Of a stretch of 36,503 nt of DNA, positions 25,258 to 34,206 are shown one piece after another (position 1 is the stretch's first letter; each line of letters starts with the position of its first letter). The notes under the pieces are model-generated. The model was not told the DNA's origin, made no database searches, and saw nothing but the letters and a program-made list of their open reading frames with translations. The translations under genes were made by a program, and so were the position numbers. This DNA comes from Methanoregula sp. UBA247 (lineage in GTDB: Archaea; Halobacteriota; Methanomicrobia; Methanomicrobiales; Methanospirillaceae), in assembly GCA_002495055.1 (NCBI GenBank), contig DADR01000059.1:243-36745 (forward strand). The letters are read 5' to 3'.

Positions 25258-26226
25258 ATGATGGAACACGACATGCGGGATAAAGCCAAACATGCAATGC
25301 GGCTCATTCTTGAGGCAGCCCGTTTTGAGGTCGAAGATGTTGATGATCCTCTCGACCTTTCTGCGGTTCGTGACGATACCTGCCTTCTGGTGCTCTGTTC
25401 GAATGACAGTGACCTCATCAGCCAGTTTGACAAAACAAATTACAGCCTTATGATAGACGATCATGAGATGACCTGCAAGAAGCTCCTTTTTTCTATTGAT
25501 AAGGATATTGTGACAGAAAATTGTATTCACTGGGGAGTCGACGAATTTGTGCGGTATACCGGTGAGGCTGTGCTTGCTGACATTCTTGACCGTGAATTAT
25601 CCCTGGATCTCACATCCTTGAAAAGCAGGAAAATAACGGTTGCGGATGCAGCCGCCGGGCAGGAAATAGCCCAAAAAGAAGAGCCATCGGGTATCACAAT
25701 TCCCCATTACCCGATAAAAATCACCGAACAGGCAGCGATGCGGACCGGTGGAGTTCAGGGTACCGCAAAACTCCGTTTCATACCCTATTACCTCTTTCAT
25801 TACACCAGCAGTGGCGAACAGATCTACAAGGAGCGCCGCATTCCTTTTGATGCTGATGGATGGGGGGCAATTAATGCAATCAACGGCATAAAGATTGACC
25901 TTGATGACAAATTAGTTGAAGAAAATGAGATTCCCTTTGGTGCTGAAGTAGCTGATCCCCATATCCGGAAAGATGAGGCAACCGAACGAATTGTCAGCGA
26001 ACTGATTGACCGGCTCACCCAGAAGGTGCGGATTAAGCAGGAAAAAGGTGATGCAATCTTCTACGAAGAGAAGATCCTCAAACCCGAAAGGAAAAATATC
26101 TCAGTTGAATCCCGGCAGGTATTTATCCCGATCTGGCAGATACGGGGCAAAAAGATTGTCGAGGTGAATGCATTTACCGGTGAACTGCTCTCAGAGCCGA
26201 TGGATGAAGGTGTCGAAATATTCTAA
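25258..26226 (+). CDS. Unrecognised conserved-looking protein of 322 residues
   Basis: I do not recognise this family. The N-terminal half (to about residue 120) is an alpha/beta unit with an acidic DDTCLLVLCSNDSDLISQF, then CKKLLFSIDKD and WGVDEFVRYTGEAVLADIL, a pattern vaguely like restriction-endonuclease-like folds (weak inference). The second half contains LRFIPYYLFHYTSSGEQIYK, RIPFDADGWGAINAINGIKI and a late VFIPIWQIRGKKIVEVNAFT ending GELLSEPMDEGVEIF, which looks like repeated beta units. No signal peptide or membrane helix is seen. The start could be ATG 25258 or 25261. It is divergent from the NrpR-like gene and precedes the flavin reductase by 95 bases on the same strand. Confidence 0.75.
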   Translation: MMEHDMRDKAKHAMRLILEAARFEVEDVDDPLDLSAVRDDTCLLVLCSNDSDLISQFDKTNYSLMIDDHEMTCKKLLFSIDKDIVTENCIHWGVDEFVRYTGEAVLADILDRELSLDLTSLKSRKITVADAAAGQEIAQKEEPSGITIPHYPIKITEQAAMRTGGVQGTAKLRFIPYYLFHYTSSGEQIYKERRIPFDADGWGAINAINGIKIDLDDKLVEENEIPFGAEVADPHIRKDEATERIVSELIDRLTQKVRIKQEKGDAIFYEEKILKPERKNISVESRQVFIPIWQIRGKKIVEVNAFTGELLSEPMDEGVEIF

Positions 26227-26321
26227 GGAGAAGGTTGCACGGGGATAAGAAAACACGTAATTTCCTGTGCTTCTGTCGCTAACAGGATCAGAATTTCTCT
26301 GTCCGTGATAAAGGAAAACCC

Positions 26322-27656
26322 ATGATCGTTGTTCTTGGGGGCGGCCCGGGGGGGAGGATTGCATCTATCCGGCTCGCATCTGCAGGTAAAGAGGTCCGGC
26401 TTATCGAGCATGGGGGTATCGGGGGCCAATGCCTCCATTTTGGCTGTATGCCCGTATGTGCCCTGAATGATGTCGCCCGCACGATTCATTCGGTAAGGAT
26501 GTTTCAGCACCTCGGCCTTATTGATTCGTTTCCCCCAATCAATTTTCTCAAAATGCTCGAAGAGATGCACTCAATCCAGACAAAGATCGCATCTGTGCTT
26601 GACACTGAAACAACATCTGCCGGTGTGGAGATTACGTATGGAAAAACCGGCAGGCTTGAAGAAAAGAGCGTCTATGTAGCAGATGAGAGGGTTAAGGCTG
26701 ATGCTGTTATTGCAGCAACGGGATCCCTGCCCTTTGTTCCGGATATCCCGGGAATTAATCTGCCGGGTGTATATAACCCCCACACTCTCTTTCAGATCAG
26801 GACGATGCCAAAGAAACTTGCAATAATCGGGGGAGGTGTGATGGCTGCAGAATTTGCGTACATTTTCAGCACGCTTGGAAGCAAGGTTACCCTCCTGTCC
26901 CGGAGCACTTTGTTAAAAAATATCGATAAACACCTCCGAACCCTGGCAATAAAGGATCTTGCAATGGTGAATATCCGGGAAAATACCAAGGTCCAGTCAA
27001 TTGATGGCGATTTACGGGTGGAATCACTTGAGATAGCAACAGAAGGACACACCTCCCGGTTTGATGTGGATACCATCCTGGTTGCCACCGGACTCGTGCC
27101 GCGTTCTGATATGTTACACGGTTTGAAAAAAGGACCTGTCGGAGAAGTCATAGTTGATGACCATATGCGGACCAGTGTCCCGGATGTATATGCATGCGGG
27201 GATGTGGTCGGGCCTCCCTACCTTACTCCTGTTGCCCGGCACCAGGGGATCGTTGCCGCGGATAATATCCTCGGCATCCCCCGGAAAATGGATTGCCGGT
27301 ATTTCCCCCAGTCGATCAACCTCTCACAGGAACTGGCATTCTGCGTCAACGGAAAAGAGAACATGGCGTCTCTTGCGATACCAGGGCCGGCCGGTCCGGG
27401 AACGTTCTGGTCCGTACCGTCAGGTAATACCGGGCTGGCCAAGATTTTCGTTGAACCGGATACCGGTGAACTCGAAGGTGTGTGTGCTGCAGGACCCGGG
27501 GGCGGCCTGATCACCAGTTACATGGCGTTTCTCATGCGACATCATTTTTCCGTGAAGGATTTCGAAGAATTTATCGAGGTCCATCCATCCACAGACGGAG
27601 TCTATGGATTGGCAAAATATGCTGCGGAGCGGCTGGAAAAACGAAACAGACCGTAA
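26322..27656 (+). CDS. Pyridine nucleotide-disulfide oxidoreductase (dihydrolipoamide dehydrogenase-like)
   Basis: This 444-residue flavoprotein has the class I disulfide reductase layout: FAD-binding GGGPGGRIASIRL at the N-terminus, redox-active pair in GGQCLHFGCMP (C-x4-C), ATGSLPFVPDIPG, an NAD(P)-binding IIGGGVMAAEFAYIF, the second FAD contact VYACGDVVGPPYLTPVA, and a C-terminal dimerisation domain ending with IEVHPSTDGVYG. His of HPS is kept, but the usual downstream Glu is not obvious. PSK after the second Cys reads PVC. An AAGGA seven bases before the ATG supports the start. No lipoyl-dependent enzyme genes are near, so the substrate is uncertain; lipoamide dehydrogenase, mercuric reductase-like or CoA-disulfide-type roles are all possible. 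Confidence 0.88.
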   Translation: MIVVLGGGPGGRIASIRLASAGKEVRLIEHGGIGGQCLHFGCMPVCALNDVARTIHSVRMFQHLGLIDSFPPINFLKMLEEMHSIQTKIASVLDTETTSAGVEITYGKTGRLEEKSVYVADERVKADAVIAATGSLPFVPDIPGINLPGVYNPHTLFQIRTMPKKLAIIGGGVMAAEFAYIFSTLGSKVTLLSRSTLLKNIDKHLRTLAIKDLAMVNIRENTKVQSIDGDLRVESLEIATEGHTSRFDVDTILVATGLVPRSDMLHGLKKGPVGEVIVDDHMRTSVPDVYACGDVVGPPYLTPVARHQGIVAADNILGIPRKMDCRYFPQSINLSQELAFCVNGKENMASLAIPGPAGPGTFWSVPSGNTGLAKIFVEPDTGELEGVCAAGPGGGLITSYMAFLMRHHFSVKDFEEFIEVHPSTDGVYGLAKYAAERLEKRNRP

Positions 27657-27785
27657 AACAGCGAATTTTACACCTGATATCGTCCTGAACAAGGGGAAAT
27701 GTTTCCCGACGCTGGTGCTGAAGGTATTATTAAATTGAAAATAGCATTATTACGATACACATCATCCCAGACTCCGGGTGTTACG

Positions 27786-29322
27786 ATGACTAGTCCGACC
27801 GAAAATACATCATTTGACCAGACACGGCTTGACAAGATCCGTGCACTCCAGGACAAAGGTATCACGATCTTCCCGTCCACGTTTGACCGGCAGCACACGG
27901 TGCTCGATATCAAGACCCGCTATGCAGATATCACCCACGAAAAGAGTGCTGATCCTGTCTCAACTGCCGGCAGGATCTACATTGTCCGCAACCATGGCAA
28001 GACCCTGTTTGCCGACCTCGGGGATGAGACCGGCAAGATCCAGCTCTACATCCGGAAGAACGATATCGGGGAGGTCCAGTTCGATCTCTTCAACCAGTTC
28101 ATCGAGCGGGGGGACATCATCGGGGTAACGGGCCACGTATTCCGGACAAAACTCGGGCGAGATAACCATCTGGGTGGATACCTTCACCCTTCTCTGCAAG
28201 GCTGTCTGCTCCCTGCCGGAGAAGTTCCACGGGCTCACCGACATCGAGAAGCGCTACCGCCAGCGGTACGTGGACCTGATCGTGAACGAGGAGAGCCGGC
28301 AGACCTTCCGGAACCGGAGCCGGATCGTCTCCCTCATCCGCAGGTATCTCGATGACCACGGGTTCCTCGAGTTCGAGACCCCGATCCTCCAGCCGATTTA
28401 CGGCGGTGCCAATGCACGTCCGTTCACCTCCTACCACAACTTCCTCGACCAGAACCTCTTCCTGCGGATCGCCCCCGAGCTGTACCTGAAACGCCTCGTG
28501 GTCGGGGGATTCGAGAAGGTGTTCGAGATCGCCCGCAACTTCCGGAACGAGGCGGTGGATGCCGACCACAATCCGGAATTCTCGATGGTGGAGATCTACT
28601 GGGCATACAGGGACTTCAAGGACATGATGGCCCTTACCGAGGACATCATTTCATCCATTGTTTTTGAGGTCCACGGTAAATACGAAATCCCTTACGGAGA
28701 CACTACACTGGACTTCAAGGCTCCATGGAAAAAACTCTCGATGACAGACTCGGTGTGGGAGGTTGCCGGCATTGATATTTTTACCCATTCTGTCGAAGAT
28801 CTTAAGAAGCTCGCACAGCAACACCAGATCGAAGACTGGGAGAAGCCCAGGACCCAGCGGGAGTTCCTCGTGGCGTTCTTCGAGGGACTTGTTGAGGAGA
28901 AGCTGATCCAGCCGACATTCATTTACGATTACCCGGTCGAGAACTCACCGCTCGCGAAACGCCACCGTACCAAAGAAGGTTTCACCGAGCGGTTCGAGCT
29001 CTTCATCAGCGGTATGGAAGTGGGCAATGGTTTCTCGGAGCTGAACGACCCCGTCGACCAGAAAGCCCGGTTTGAAGACCAGGACGAGAAACGGCGGCTG
29101 GGAGACGTGGAGGCCCAGATGATCGATTATGATTTCATCAATGCGATCGGGTATGGTATGCCCCCCACCGGGGGTGTCGGCATAGGTATCGACCGGCTTG
29201 TGATGCTCCTCACCAACAACAATTCCATCAAGGAAGTAATCCTCTTCCCCTCCATGAAGAAGATTCAGGCCGAAGAAGATGGTGATGGAAAGGATCCAGG
29301 TGCCAATCAGGAAAGAAAGTAA
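27786..29322 (+). pseudogene. lysS: Class II lysyl-tRNA synthetase, frameshifted
   Basis: LysRS charges tRNA-Lys. The N-terminal frame (27786 to stop at 28355) carries the OB-fold tRNA-binding domain (STAGRIYIVRNHGKTLFADL, IERGDIIGVTGHVFRTK). The second frame, open to 29322, carries the class II catalytic core: LPEKFHGLTDIEKRYRQRYV, the FLEFETPILQPIYGGANARP motif 2 region, RIAPELYLKRLVVGGFEKVF, FRNEAVDADHNPEFSMVEIY and motif 3 MPPTGGVGIGIDRLVMLL. The frames join if one G is removed from GGG at 28155-28157, giving TKLGEITIWVDTFTLL as expected. Everything else is intact, so a sequence error is likelier than loss. Most archaea use class I LysRS; class II occurs in some methanogens. Confidence 0.92.
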
Positions 29323-29400
29323 CCCTTTTCTTTCGACATTTCGTTCACCAACATTTTTTTCACCATTTCACGACAATAGCCGGAAGGATCACAACTTTTT

Positions 29401-30144
29401 TCATCCTTCACCGGTTCCCCTGCACAAAAAATATGGGCACACCGTCACGCAGAGGTTGCACCGCATTGTTGCATAACGGGAAATCCAGGAAATAAAGGGT
29501 GCCGCAAAGCGCTGGACGGAATCATGGCTCATCAGCCATGTCGCTGCCGGCACAAGCAGGGCCGGAATCCATGGGCTGATATTCCGGCACCGGAAGGCAT
29601 TGACCCCCGCAGGACCGATTGCCCCACCGGGACATGCCCGCACACACCGCCCGCAATTCCCACAGAAATCCGCAACCAGCGGGCTCTTGGGTAGTCCTGC
29701 CTCCATTTCGGTAACAATCCCGGCAAATACAAGCCGGTTTCCGTACCGTAGTGATATGAGAATTGTATTCTTGCCGATCATGCCAAGTCCGCCCAGCACA
29801 GCTATTTGTTTCAGCCGGACGATACCCTGGATCCGCCCGGATACCACCCGCACGGGCAGGAACAGGGGGACAACAGCTGAGCGGAAATTTTCTGCAATCA
29901 GGAGATCCGCAAGATGGGCAGCGGTACGGTCCAGTGTTTCTGCTATGTGGAGCATTTTTTGGGTCTTCTCACCGGGGGGGAGTTTATAGAAAGGTATCGG
30001 GATCTCCCTGCCAAAGACAATAACAGAGCGGGCAGATGGAAGGAGGTGCAGGGGGCCGGACCGGTCGGCGTCCGGCAGGTTTTCAATCCCGACAATCGTG
30101 AATTCATCAATTCCTTCAACTAAAAAAAACGCATCAAGATCCAT
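29401..30144 (-). CDS. 4Fe-4S protein related to the epoxyqueuosine reductase family (COG1600)
   Basis: This 247-residue soluble protein holds two [4Fe-4S] motifs: CGNCGRCVRACP near residue 160, and MRCNLCVTVCPYFLC near the C-terminus. The upstream part (PSARSVIVFGREIP, IAVLGGLGMIGKNTILIS, YGNRLVFAGIVTEMEAGLP) is the DUF1730-like region found with such clusters in QueG-type and reductive dehalogenase-related proteins. Archaea make archaeosine rather than queuosine, so a queG call is not justified. A role in an anaerobic reductive reaction is likely but the substrate is unknown. ATG 30144 is the only early start. Confidence 0.82.
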   Translation of the reverse strand: MDLDAFFLVEGIDEFTIVGIENLPDADRSGPLHLLPSARSVIVFGREIPIPFYKLPPGEKTQKMLHIAETLDRTAAHLADLLIAENFRSAVVPLFLPVRVVSGRIQGIVRLKQIAVLGGLGMIGKNTILISLRYGNRLVFAGIVTEMEAGLPKSPLVADFCGNCGRCVRACPGGAIGPAGVNAFRCRNISPWIPALLVPAATWLMSHDSVQRFAAPFISWISRYATMRCNLCVTVCPYFLCRGTGEG

Positions 30145-30309
30145 TGAACGATACTTCCTTTTTCATATGTGCGACATTTCCCTGCCCATGTACTAACACA
30201 AGGATACCGGGCCATAAAAAAATGTTCGATGACGTTATCGGTAGTCCCGGGAATCGCAAGACCAGATATGACATGAAACATAAGATCTCCGGTAACCAGA
30301 CTGATCAGT

Positions 30310-30393
30310 ATGGCAAAACAGACCCTCTCCTTGGAATTCCGGGATGTCGATTCCACAGAGTCATCCGATCACTTCGTCCAGTACCTGGAGTAA
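30310..30393 (+). other. Possible 27-codon ORF or methyltransferase remnant in a 373-base gap
   Basis: The gap 30145-30517 has no clear gene. A 27-codon frame begins MAKQTLSLEFRDVDSTESSD and ends HFVQYLE at TAA 30391-30393; the same frame stays open after this stop to about 30528. The start resembles the N-terminus of some archaeal methyltransferases (FRDVD...HFVQYL), but no SAM motif follows. It could be a remnant. I see nothing else in the gap. Confidence 0.2.
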
Positions 30394-30517
30394 GTGAACC
30401 CCCTTCCCGAGACCAGGATCTCAAAAGTAAAGCCGGAAAAATTCCCAGATCTCCTGATTTTGCCTTCCTCTTTTCCCGGACAGAACTCTTATCCCAGCGT
30501 TACTCTAACTTTTCTCC

Positions 30518-31138
30518 ATGGCCTTCAGTAAAAATCCCGGAGAATCCACCCCCGGTACAGTGGAACTACATCCTCCAATTCACCATGAGGTATTCTCCGC
30601 CTCCCGCGCCGGACATCTGGACACGCGCCTCCGCAGGTTTATCTATCGCCCTGATCGCCTCGCAGAGCGGTATGTGAAACCCGGTGATCGCATACTCGAT
30701 TTCGGTTGCGGCCCGGGTTTCTTCACCCGCGAATTCGCAAAACAGGTGGGGGAAGGCGGGGAAGTCTTCCCGGTGGACCTCCAGGAAGAGATGCTCCGGA
30801 TCCTGCGGGAGAAACTGGGACCAGAAGACCTCCTGTCACGGATATCAACGCACCGGTGTGAACCGAACACAATCGGCCTGCCCGCGGACCTGAACGGTAC
30901 CTTCGATGCGGCATTTGCTATATTCGTTGTCCACGAAGTGCCAGACCCGGTCAGGCTGTTCCGGGAAATCTGCCTGCTCCTGAAACCGGGTGGGACGTTC
31001 TTCTATTCAGAGCCCCCCCTCATCGTTCCCGGGAAGGAATTCCGCAAGAACCTTGCCCTGGCGGAAAGGATGGGTTTTTTGGTGATTGAAACGAAGTTGT
31101 TCTTTGTGAACCGGGCGGCGGTGCTGAGGAAAGTGTGA
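30518..31138 (+). CDS. Class I SAM-dependent methyltransferase
   Basis: This 206-residue soluble protein has a Rossmann methyltransferase core: motif I RILDFGCGPGFFTREFA, acidic motif II EVFPVDLQEEMLRIL, FDAAFAIFVVHEVPDPVRLF as motif IV, and LKPGGTFFYSEPP as motif VI. Its sequence is of the general UbiE/MenG-like type, common in methanogens, and gives no substrate. The N-terminal AGHLDTRLRRFIYRPDRLAE is typical of archaeal relatives. ATG 30518 is the first start; no strong ribosome binding site is visible. The gene converges on the acetyltransferase gene, with 28 bases between stops. Confidence 0.85.
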   Translation: MAFSKNPGESTPGTVELHPPIHHEVFSASRAGHLDTRLRRFIYRPDRLAERYVKPGDRILDFGCGPGFFTREFAKQVGEGGEVFPVDLQEEMLRILREKLGPEDLLSRISTHRCEPNTIGLPADLNGTFDAAFAIFVVHEVPDPVRLFREICLLLKPGGTFFYSEPPLIVPGKEFRKNLALAERMGFLVIETKLFFVNRAAVLRKV

Positions 31139-31166
31139 CATGGAGATTCAGAATCGCACGAATTCC

Positions 31167-31682
31167 TCATTTCCTAAAATGCACATACATCACTTCGTCA
31201 AGGAGAGCCCCGTTCTTGGTAATAGCATCCCTGAGGACAGCTTCACGGGTAAAACCGCACTTCTCCAGGACTCTCATCGAGACGGGGTTGTTCGAGAAAA
31301 TGCCTGCCTGGAGCCGCACAATATCATACCGTTCGAATGCGATAGGGACAAGAAAACGTACTGAATCTGTCACAATTCCCTTCCCCCAGAGAGATTCGGA
31401 AAGCCAGTACCCGATCTCAGCTGACCTGCGCTTCACATCGTCGAGCGGGTGGATACCAATGCCGCCGACTGCTTCACCATTGACATCAATCGCCAGGAAC
31501 AGGTTTGGTGAAGGCCTTGTTGCCATCCCGATAAACCGGTGTGCATCCTCTAATGTGTAAGGCGATGGAAACGCGTTCCTCATCATTGCTGCGATACGAG
31601 GATTATTCGCGTGCCATGCAAGGGAAACGGCATCACCAGGGATCCAGTCGCGGAGTGTGCAGCTCGGTGTGATAACATGCAT
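31167..31682 (-). CDS. GNAT-family N-acetyltransferase (RimJ/RimL type)
   Basis: This 171-residue protein transfers an acetyl group from acetyl-CoA. It shows the RimJ/RimL pattern: TLRDWIPGDAVSLAWHANNP, the VGGIGIHPLDDVKRRSAEIG strand, the cofactor-binding YWLSESLWGKGIVTDSVRFL helix, and the closing SMRVLEKCGFTREAVLRDAI. RimJ/RimL enzymes modify ribosomal protein N-termini, but archaeal members have varied and mostly unknown substrates. Length is standard for the family. It faces the methyltransferase gene. Confidence 0.86.
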   Translation of the reverse strand: MHVITPSCTLRDWIPGDAVSLAWHANNPRIAAMMRNAFPSPYTLEDAHRFIGMATRPSPNLFLAIDVNGEAVGGIGIHPLDDVKRRSAEIGYWLSESLWGKGIVTDSVRFLVPIAFERYDIVRLQAGIFSNNPVSMRVLEKCGFTREAVLRDAITKNGALLDEVMYVHFRK

Positions 31683-31947
31683 GATCAGGGTATCAGTAAT
31701 GTTGGCGTGTTATTGGTATAAGGGATTGATCCGTCATCTTCCATAAGACCAAAGATCTACTAGGAAAACAGACAAACGGTATGTATTCGTCAACGACCGT
31801 ATTGTCCTTGACTATCCCCACTTTGCTCATGGTACCAGGAACGAAATCTTTTTTGAATCATCTGCCCATAACCAACATCCAGAATAAAAAACGGCCGTTA
31901 CAAAGCGGAGAACTCCCGTCCAAATCACCGATTCCTGTGTATCAGCC

Positions 31948-33453
31948 ATGATGAACCCAAAAGAGATCTTAAGTGATGACGACATTAAAAAAGGGCTCTT
32001 GTTTATCATAAGGGACGGCCTCGCCACACAAGCTATGGTCACGTTAACCAGCGGGATTTTTCTTGTCGCATTCGGCCTCCAGCTGGGCGCGTCCAATACG
32101 GTAATCGGGCTGCTTGCGGCAATCCCCCCGCTTGCCGAGCTGATCCAGATGCCCGCCATCTCGGTTGTTGAAACTGTCCGCAACCGGCGACTTGTCTGTG
32201 TTAGTGCTTCAATTGTCGCACGGCTTTTCTGGATTATCATTGCCCTTATCCCGTTCCTTTTTGGTTCGACTGCTGCCGTGCCCGTACTGATCATGTCGCT
32301 TGTTCTGTACGGGTGCATCTCTGCCGTCTCCCATTGCAGCTGGAATTCCTGGATGCGTGACTTTGTGCCTCAGGAGATCCTGGGTAGCTTCTTCTCCCGC
32401 CGCATGTCCCTGTCTCTTGCCCTTGGGATCGTCCTGTCGCTTGTTGCCAGCGCCCTTATCGATTTTATCCGGAGGAATCCGGCCTATCCCCCGGGCACTG
32501 CCTACTCGGTCATCTTCCTTGGCGGTTTTATTGCCGGGCTGATTGGGATCTGGTATATGTCAAGGATTCCTGAACCCCTGATGAAGGAAACTGTAAAAGT
32601 CCCCCCACTTGTCCAGATCCGGTCTACGTTCCGCGATGAAAACTTCTCCCGGCTGATCGCCTTTTTGGGAGCGTGGAACTTTGCCGTCAACCTTGCCGCT
32701 CCGTTTTTTACGGTCTACCTGCTTGTCATGCTTGACTTTGATATCATCGTTGTCATTGTCCTTGCCGTCATCAGCCAGATCTCAAGTGTGCTGTCCTACA
32801 GCATGTGGGGCCGGATTGCGGACCGGTTCAGCAACAAATCCGTCCTGAGGGTCTCGGGTCCGCTCTTTATGATCTGCATCCTTGGCTGGACGTTTACGAC
32901 AATGCCCACCCGCCACCTGCTGACCATCCCGCTCCTGATTGTGCTGCACGTCCTGATGGGAATATCTACAGCGGGGGTCACGCTCGCATCGGCAAACATC
33001 GGGCTTAAGCTTGCACCCTGTGGCGGCGCAACCGCTTACCTTGCTACGATCAACATCACAAACTCCCTCGCAGCCGGCATCGCACCAATCATCGGCGGGG
33101 TGTTTGTCGATTCATTCAAGGCAACCGAACTCTCGCTTACACTTAACTGGAAAAGCGCAGAAACAGCATTTGCCATCCAGACGCTGGACTTCCAGTACTG
33201 GGACTTTTTCTTTGTCTTTGCATTTCTGATTGGGATCTACTCAATCCACCGGCTGGCCTTTGTCAAAGAGGCCGGGGAGGTTGAAGAGAGACTTGTCGTC
33301 CATGAACTGATAGCGCAGGTCAGTCGTGAGATGCGCAATCTTTCTACGGTCGGGGGGCTGCGGTACATGCTCAGGTTCCCGGTGCTGGGGAGCAATCGGG
33401 CAGGAAAGAAGAAAAAGGGTCCCGGGGATAACGAACGAAGGGTTCAGAAATGA
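31948..33453 (+). CDS. MFS transporter, about 12 membrane helices
   Basis: This 501-residue integral membrane protein begins with a short cytoplasmic helix (ILSDDDIKKGLLFIIRDG) and then alternates hydrophobic segments in the two six-helix halves of the major facilitator superfamily, for example VIGLLAAIPPLAELIQMP and FSRLIAFLGAWNFAVNLAAP. WGRIADRFSNKSVLR matches the loop between helices 8 and 9, and LATINITNSLAAGIAPIIGG a late helix. The C-terminus is a basic cytoplasmic tail rich in Lys. The substrate cannot be told from the sequence. ATG ATG at 31948/31951 gives two possible starts and no ribosome binding site is seen. It is a single transcription unit on the plus strand. Confidence 0.85.
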   Translation: MMNPKEILSDDDIKKGLLFIIRDGLATQAMVTLTSGIFLVAFGLQLGASNTVIGLLAAIPPLAELIQMPAISVVETVRNRRLVCVSASIVARLFWIIIALIPFLFGSTAAVPVLIMSLVLYGCISAVSHCSWNSWMRDFVPQEILGSFFSRRMSLSLALGIVLSLVASALIDFIRRNPAYPPGTAYSVIFLGGFIAGLIGIWYMSRIPEPLMKETVKVPPLVQIRSTFRDENFSRLIAFLGAWNFAVNLAAPFFTVYLLVMLDFDIIVVIVLAVISQISSVLSYSMWGRIADRFSNKSVLRVSGPLFMICILGWTFTTMPTRHLLTIPLLIVLHVLMGISTAGVTLASANIGLKLAPCGGATAYLATINITNSLAAGIAPIIGGVFVDSFKATELSLTLNWKSAETAFAIQTLDFQYWDFFFVFAFLIGIYSIHRLAFVKEAGEVEERLVVHELIAQVSREMRNLSTVGGLRYMLRFPVLGSNRAGKKKKGPGDNERRVQK

Positions 33454-33673
33454 ATGTCCTTTTTCCATCAGTTCTCGTCAAGGACTCATGCTGACAATAA
33501 CTATTAATAGATATCATGGGGGGGTCGATCAGTGGAAGTATCTTTACAGGATAGCATAAAAGGCAGAATCACTGCCAGATTGGCACCATCGGCCTGCCCG
33601 TTCTTTAACAACGGGTAAAGATCGAAACCACCCTATGGAGCCTGACTGCCCCCGCAGCAGCCTTGAAAATGGG

Positions 33674-34153
33674 TCACTTGTGGTATGGCTCGTTGTGATT
33701 GATTTTACATGCACGGTATATCTGCTCGAGGAGAACCTGTCTGACCATCTGATGAGTGAACGTCATCGAGGAGAGTGAGAGCCGCACATTACTTCTCGCG
33801 ATAACAGCGTCAGAAAGTCCGAGATCCCCCCCAATAATAAAGCTCAGGGAATTTTTGCCGGCAATCTCATACTGACGGAGGTGTTCCGCCAGCGTTTCAC
33901 TAGACCAGTGAACCCCTTGAATGTCAAGGACGATGACAAAACTGTCCTGAGGGATCGATCCAAGAATCCGAGTTCCTTCGGCCTCCATAATCCGCTTTTG
34001 ATCTGCAGGGGTGGGACGGCCGGTCCTTCTTTCATCGGCAATCTCAAGGATATTCAGTTTCACGTACGGACGCAGGCGTTTTGAATATTCTGCAATGCCA
34101 TCCTGCAGGTACTTTTCCTTTATCTTACCTACTGCAATGATGAGAATCTGCAT
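33674..34153 (-). CDS. rlmH: 23S rRNA (pseudouridine-1915-N3)-methyltransferase RlmH
   Basis: RlmH methylates N3 of pseudouridine 1915 in helix 69 of 23S rRNA. The 159-residue protein has the SPOUT layout: N-terminal MQILIIAVGKIKEKYLQDGI, central FVIVLDIQGVHWSSETLAE, then the knot LSFIIGGDLGLSDAVI and the C-terminal SSMTFTHQMVRQVLLEQIYR and NEPYHK signature. I start at ATG 34153; a TTG six codons upstream lengthens it without family support. It lies 54 bases after pgk on the same strand and may be read with it. RlmH is mainly bacterial and present in only some archaea, so horizontal transfer in the lineage is possible. Confidence 0.94.
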   Translation of the reverse strand: MQILIIAVGKIKEKYLQDGIAEYSKRLRPYVKLNILEIADERRTGRPTPADQKRIMEAEGTRILGSIPQDSFVIVLDIQGVHWSSETLAEHLRQYEIAGKNSLSFIIGGDLGLSDAVIARSNVRLSLSSMTFTHQMVRQVLLEQIYRACKINHNEPYHK

Positions 34154-34206
34154 GGATCTGCCTTCAGGCAAACGGGTGGATTGCCTTTCCGCATGCCAAA
34201 AGAATA

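Noticed and set aside
29401..30144. Naming the 4Fe-4S protein queG
   Set aside because: Archaea make archaeosine rather than queuosine, and the similarity is to the broad COG1600-type fold only.
30144..30677. 177-codon plus-strand frame ahead of the methyltransferase
   Set aside because: It overlaps the true methyltransferase start in another frame and has a low-complexity, Pro/Cys-rich translation typical of a shadow.
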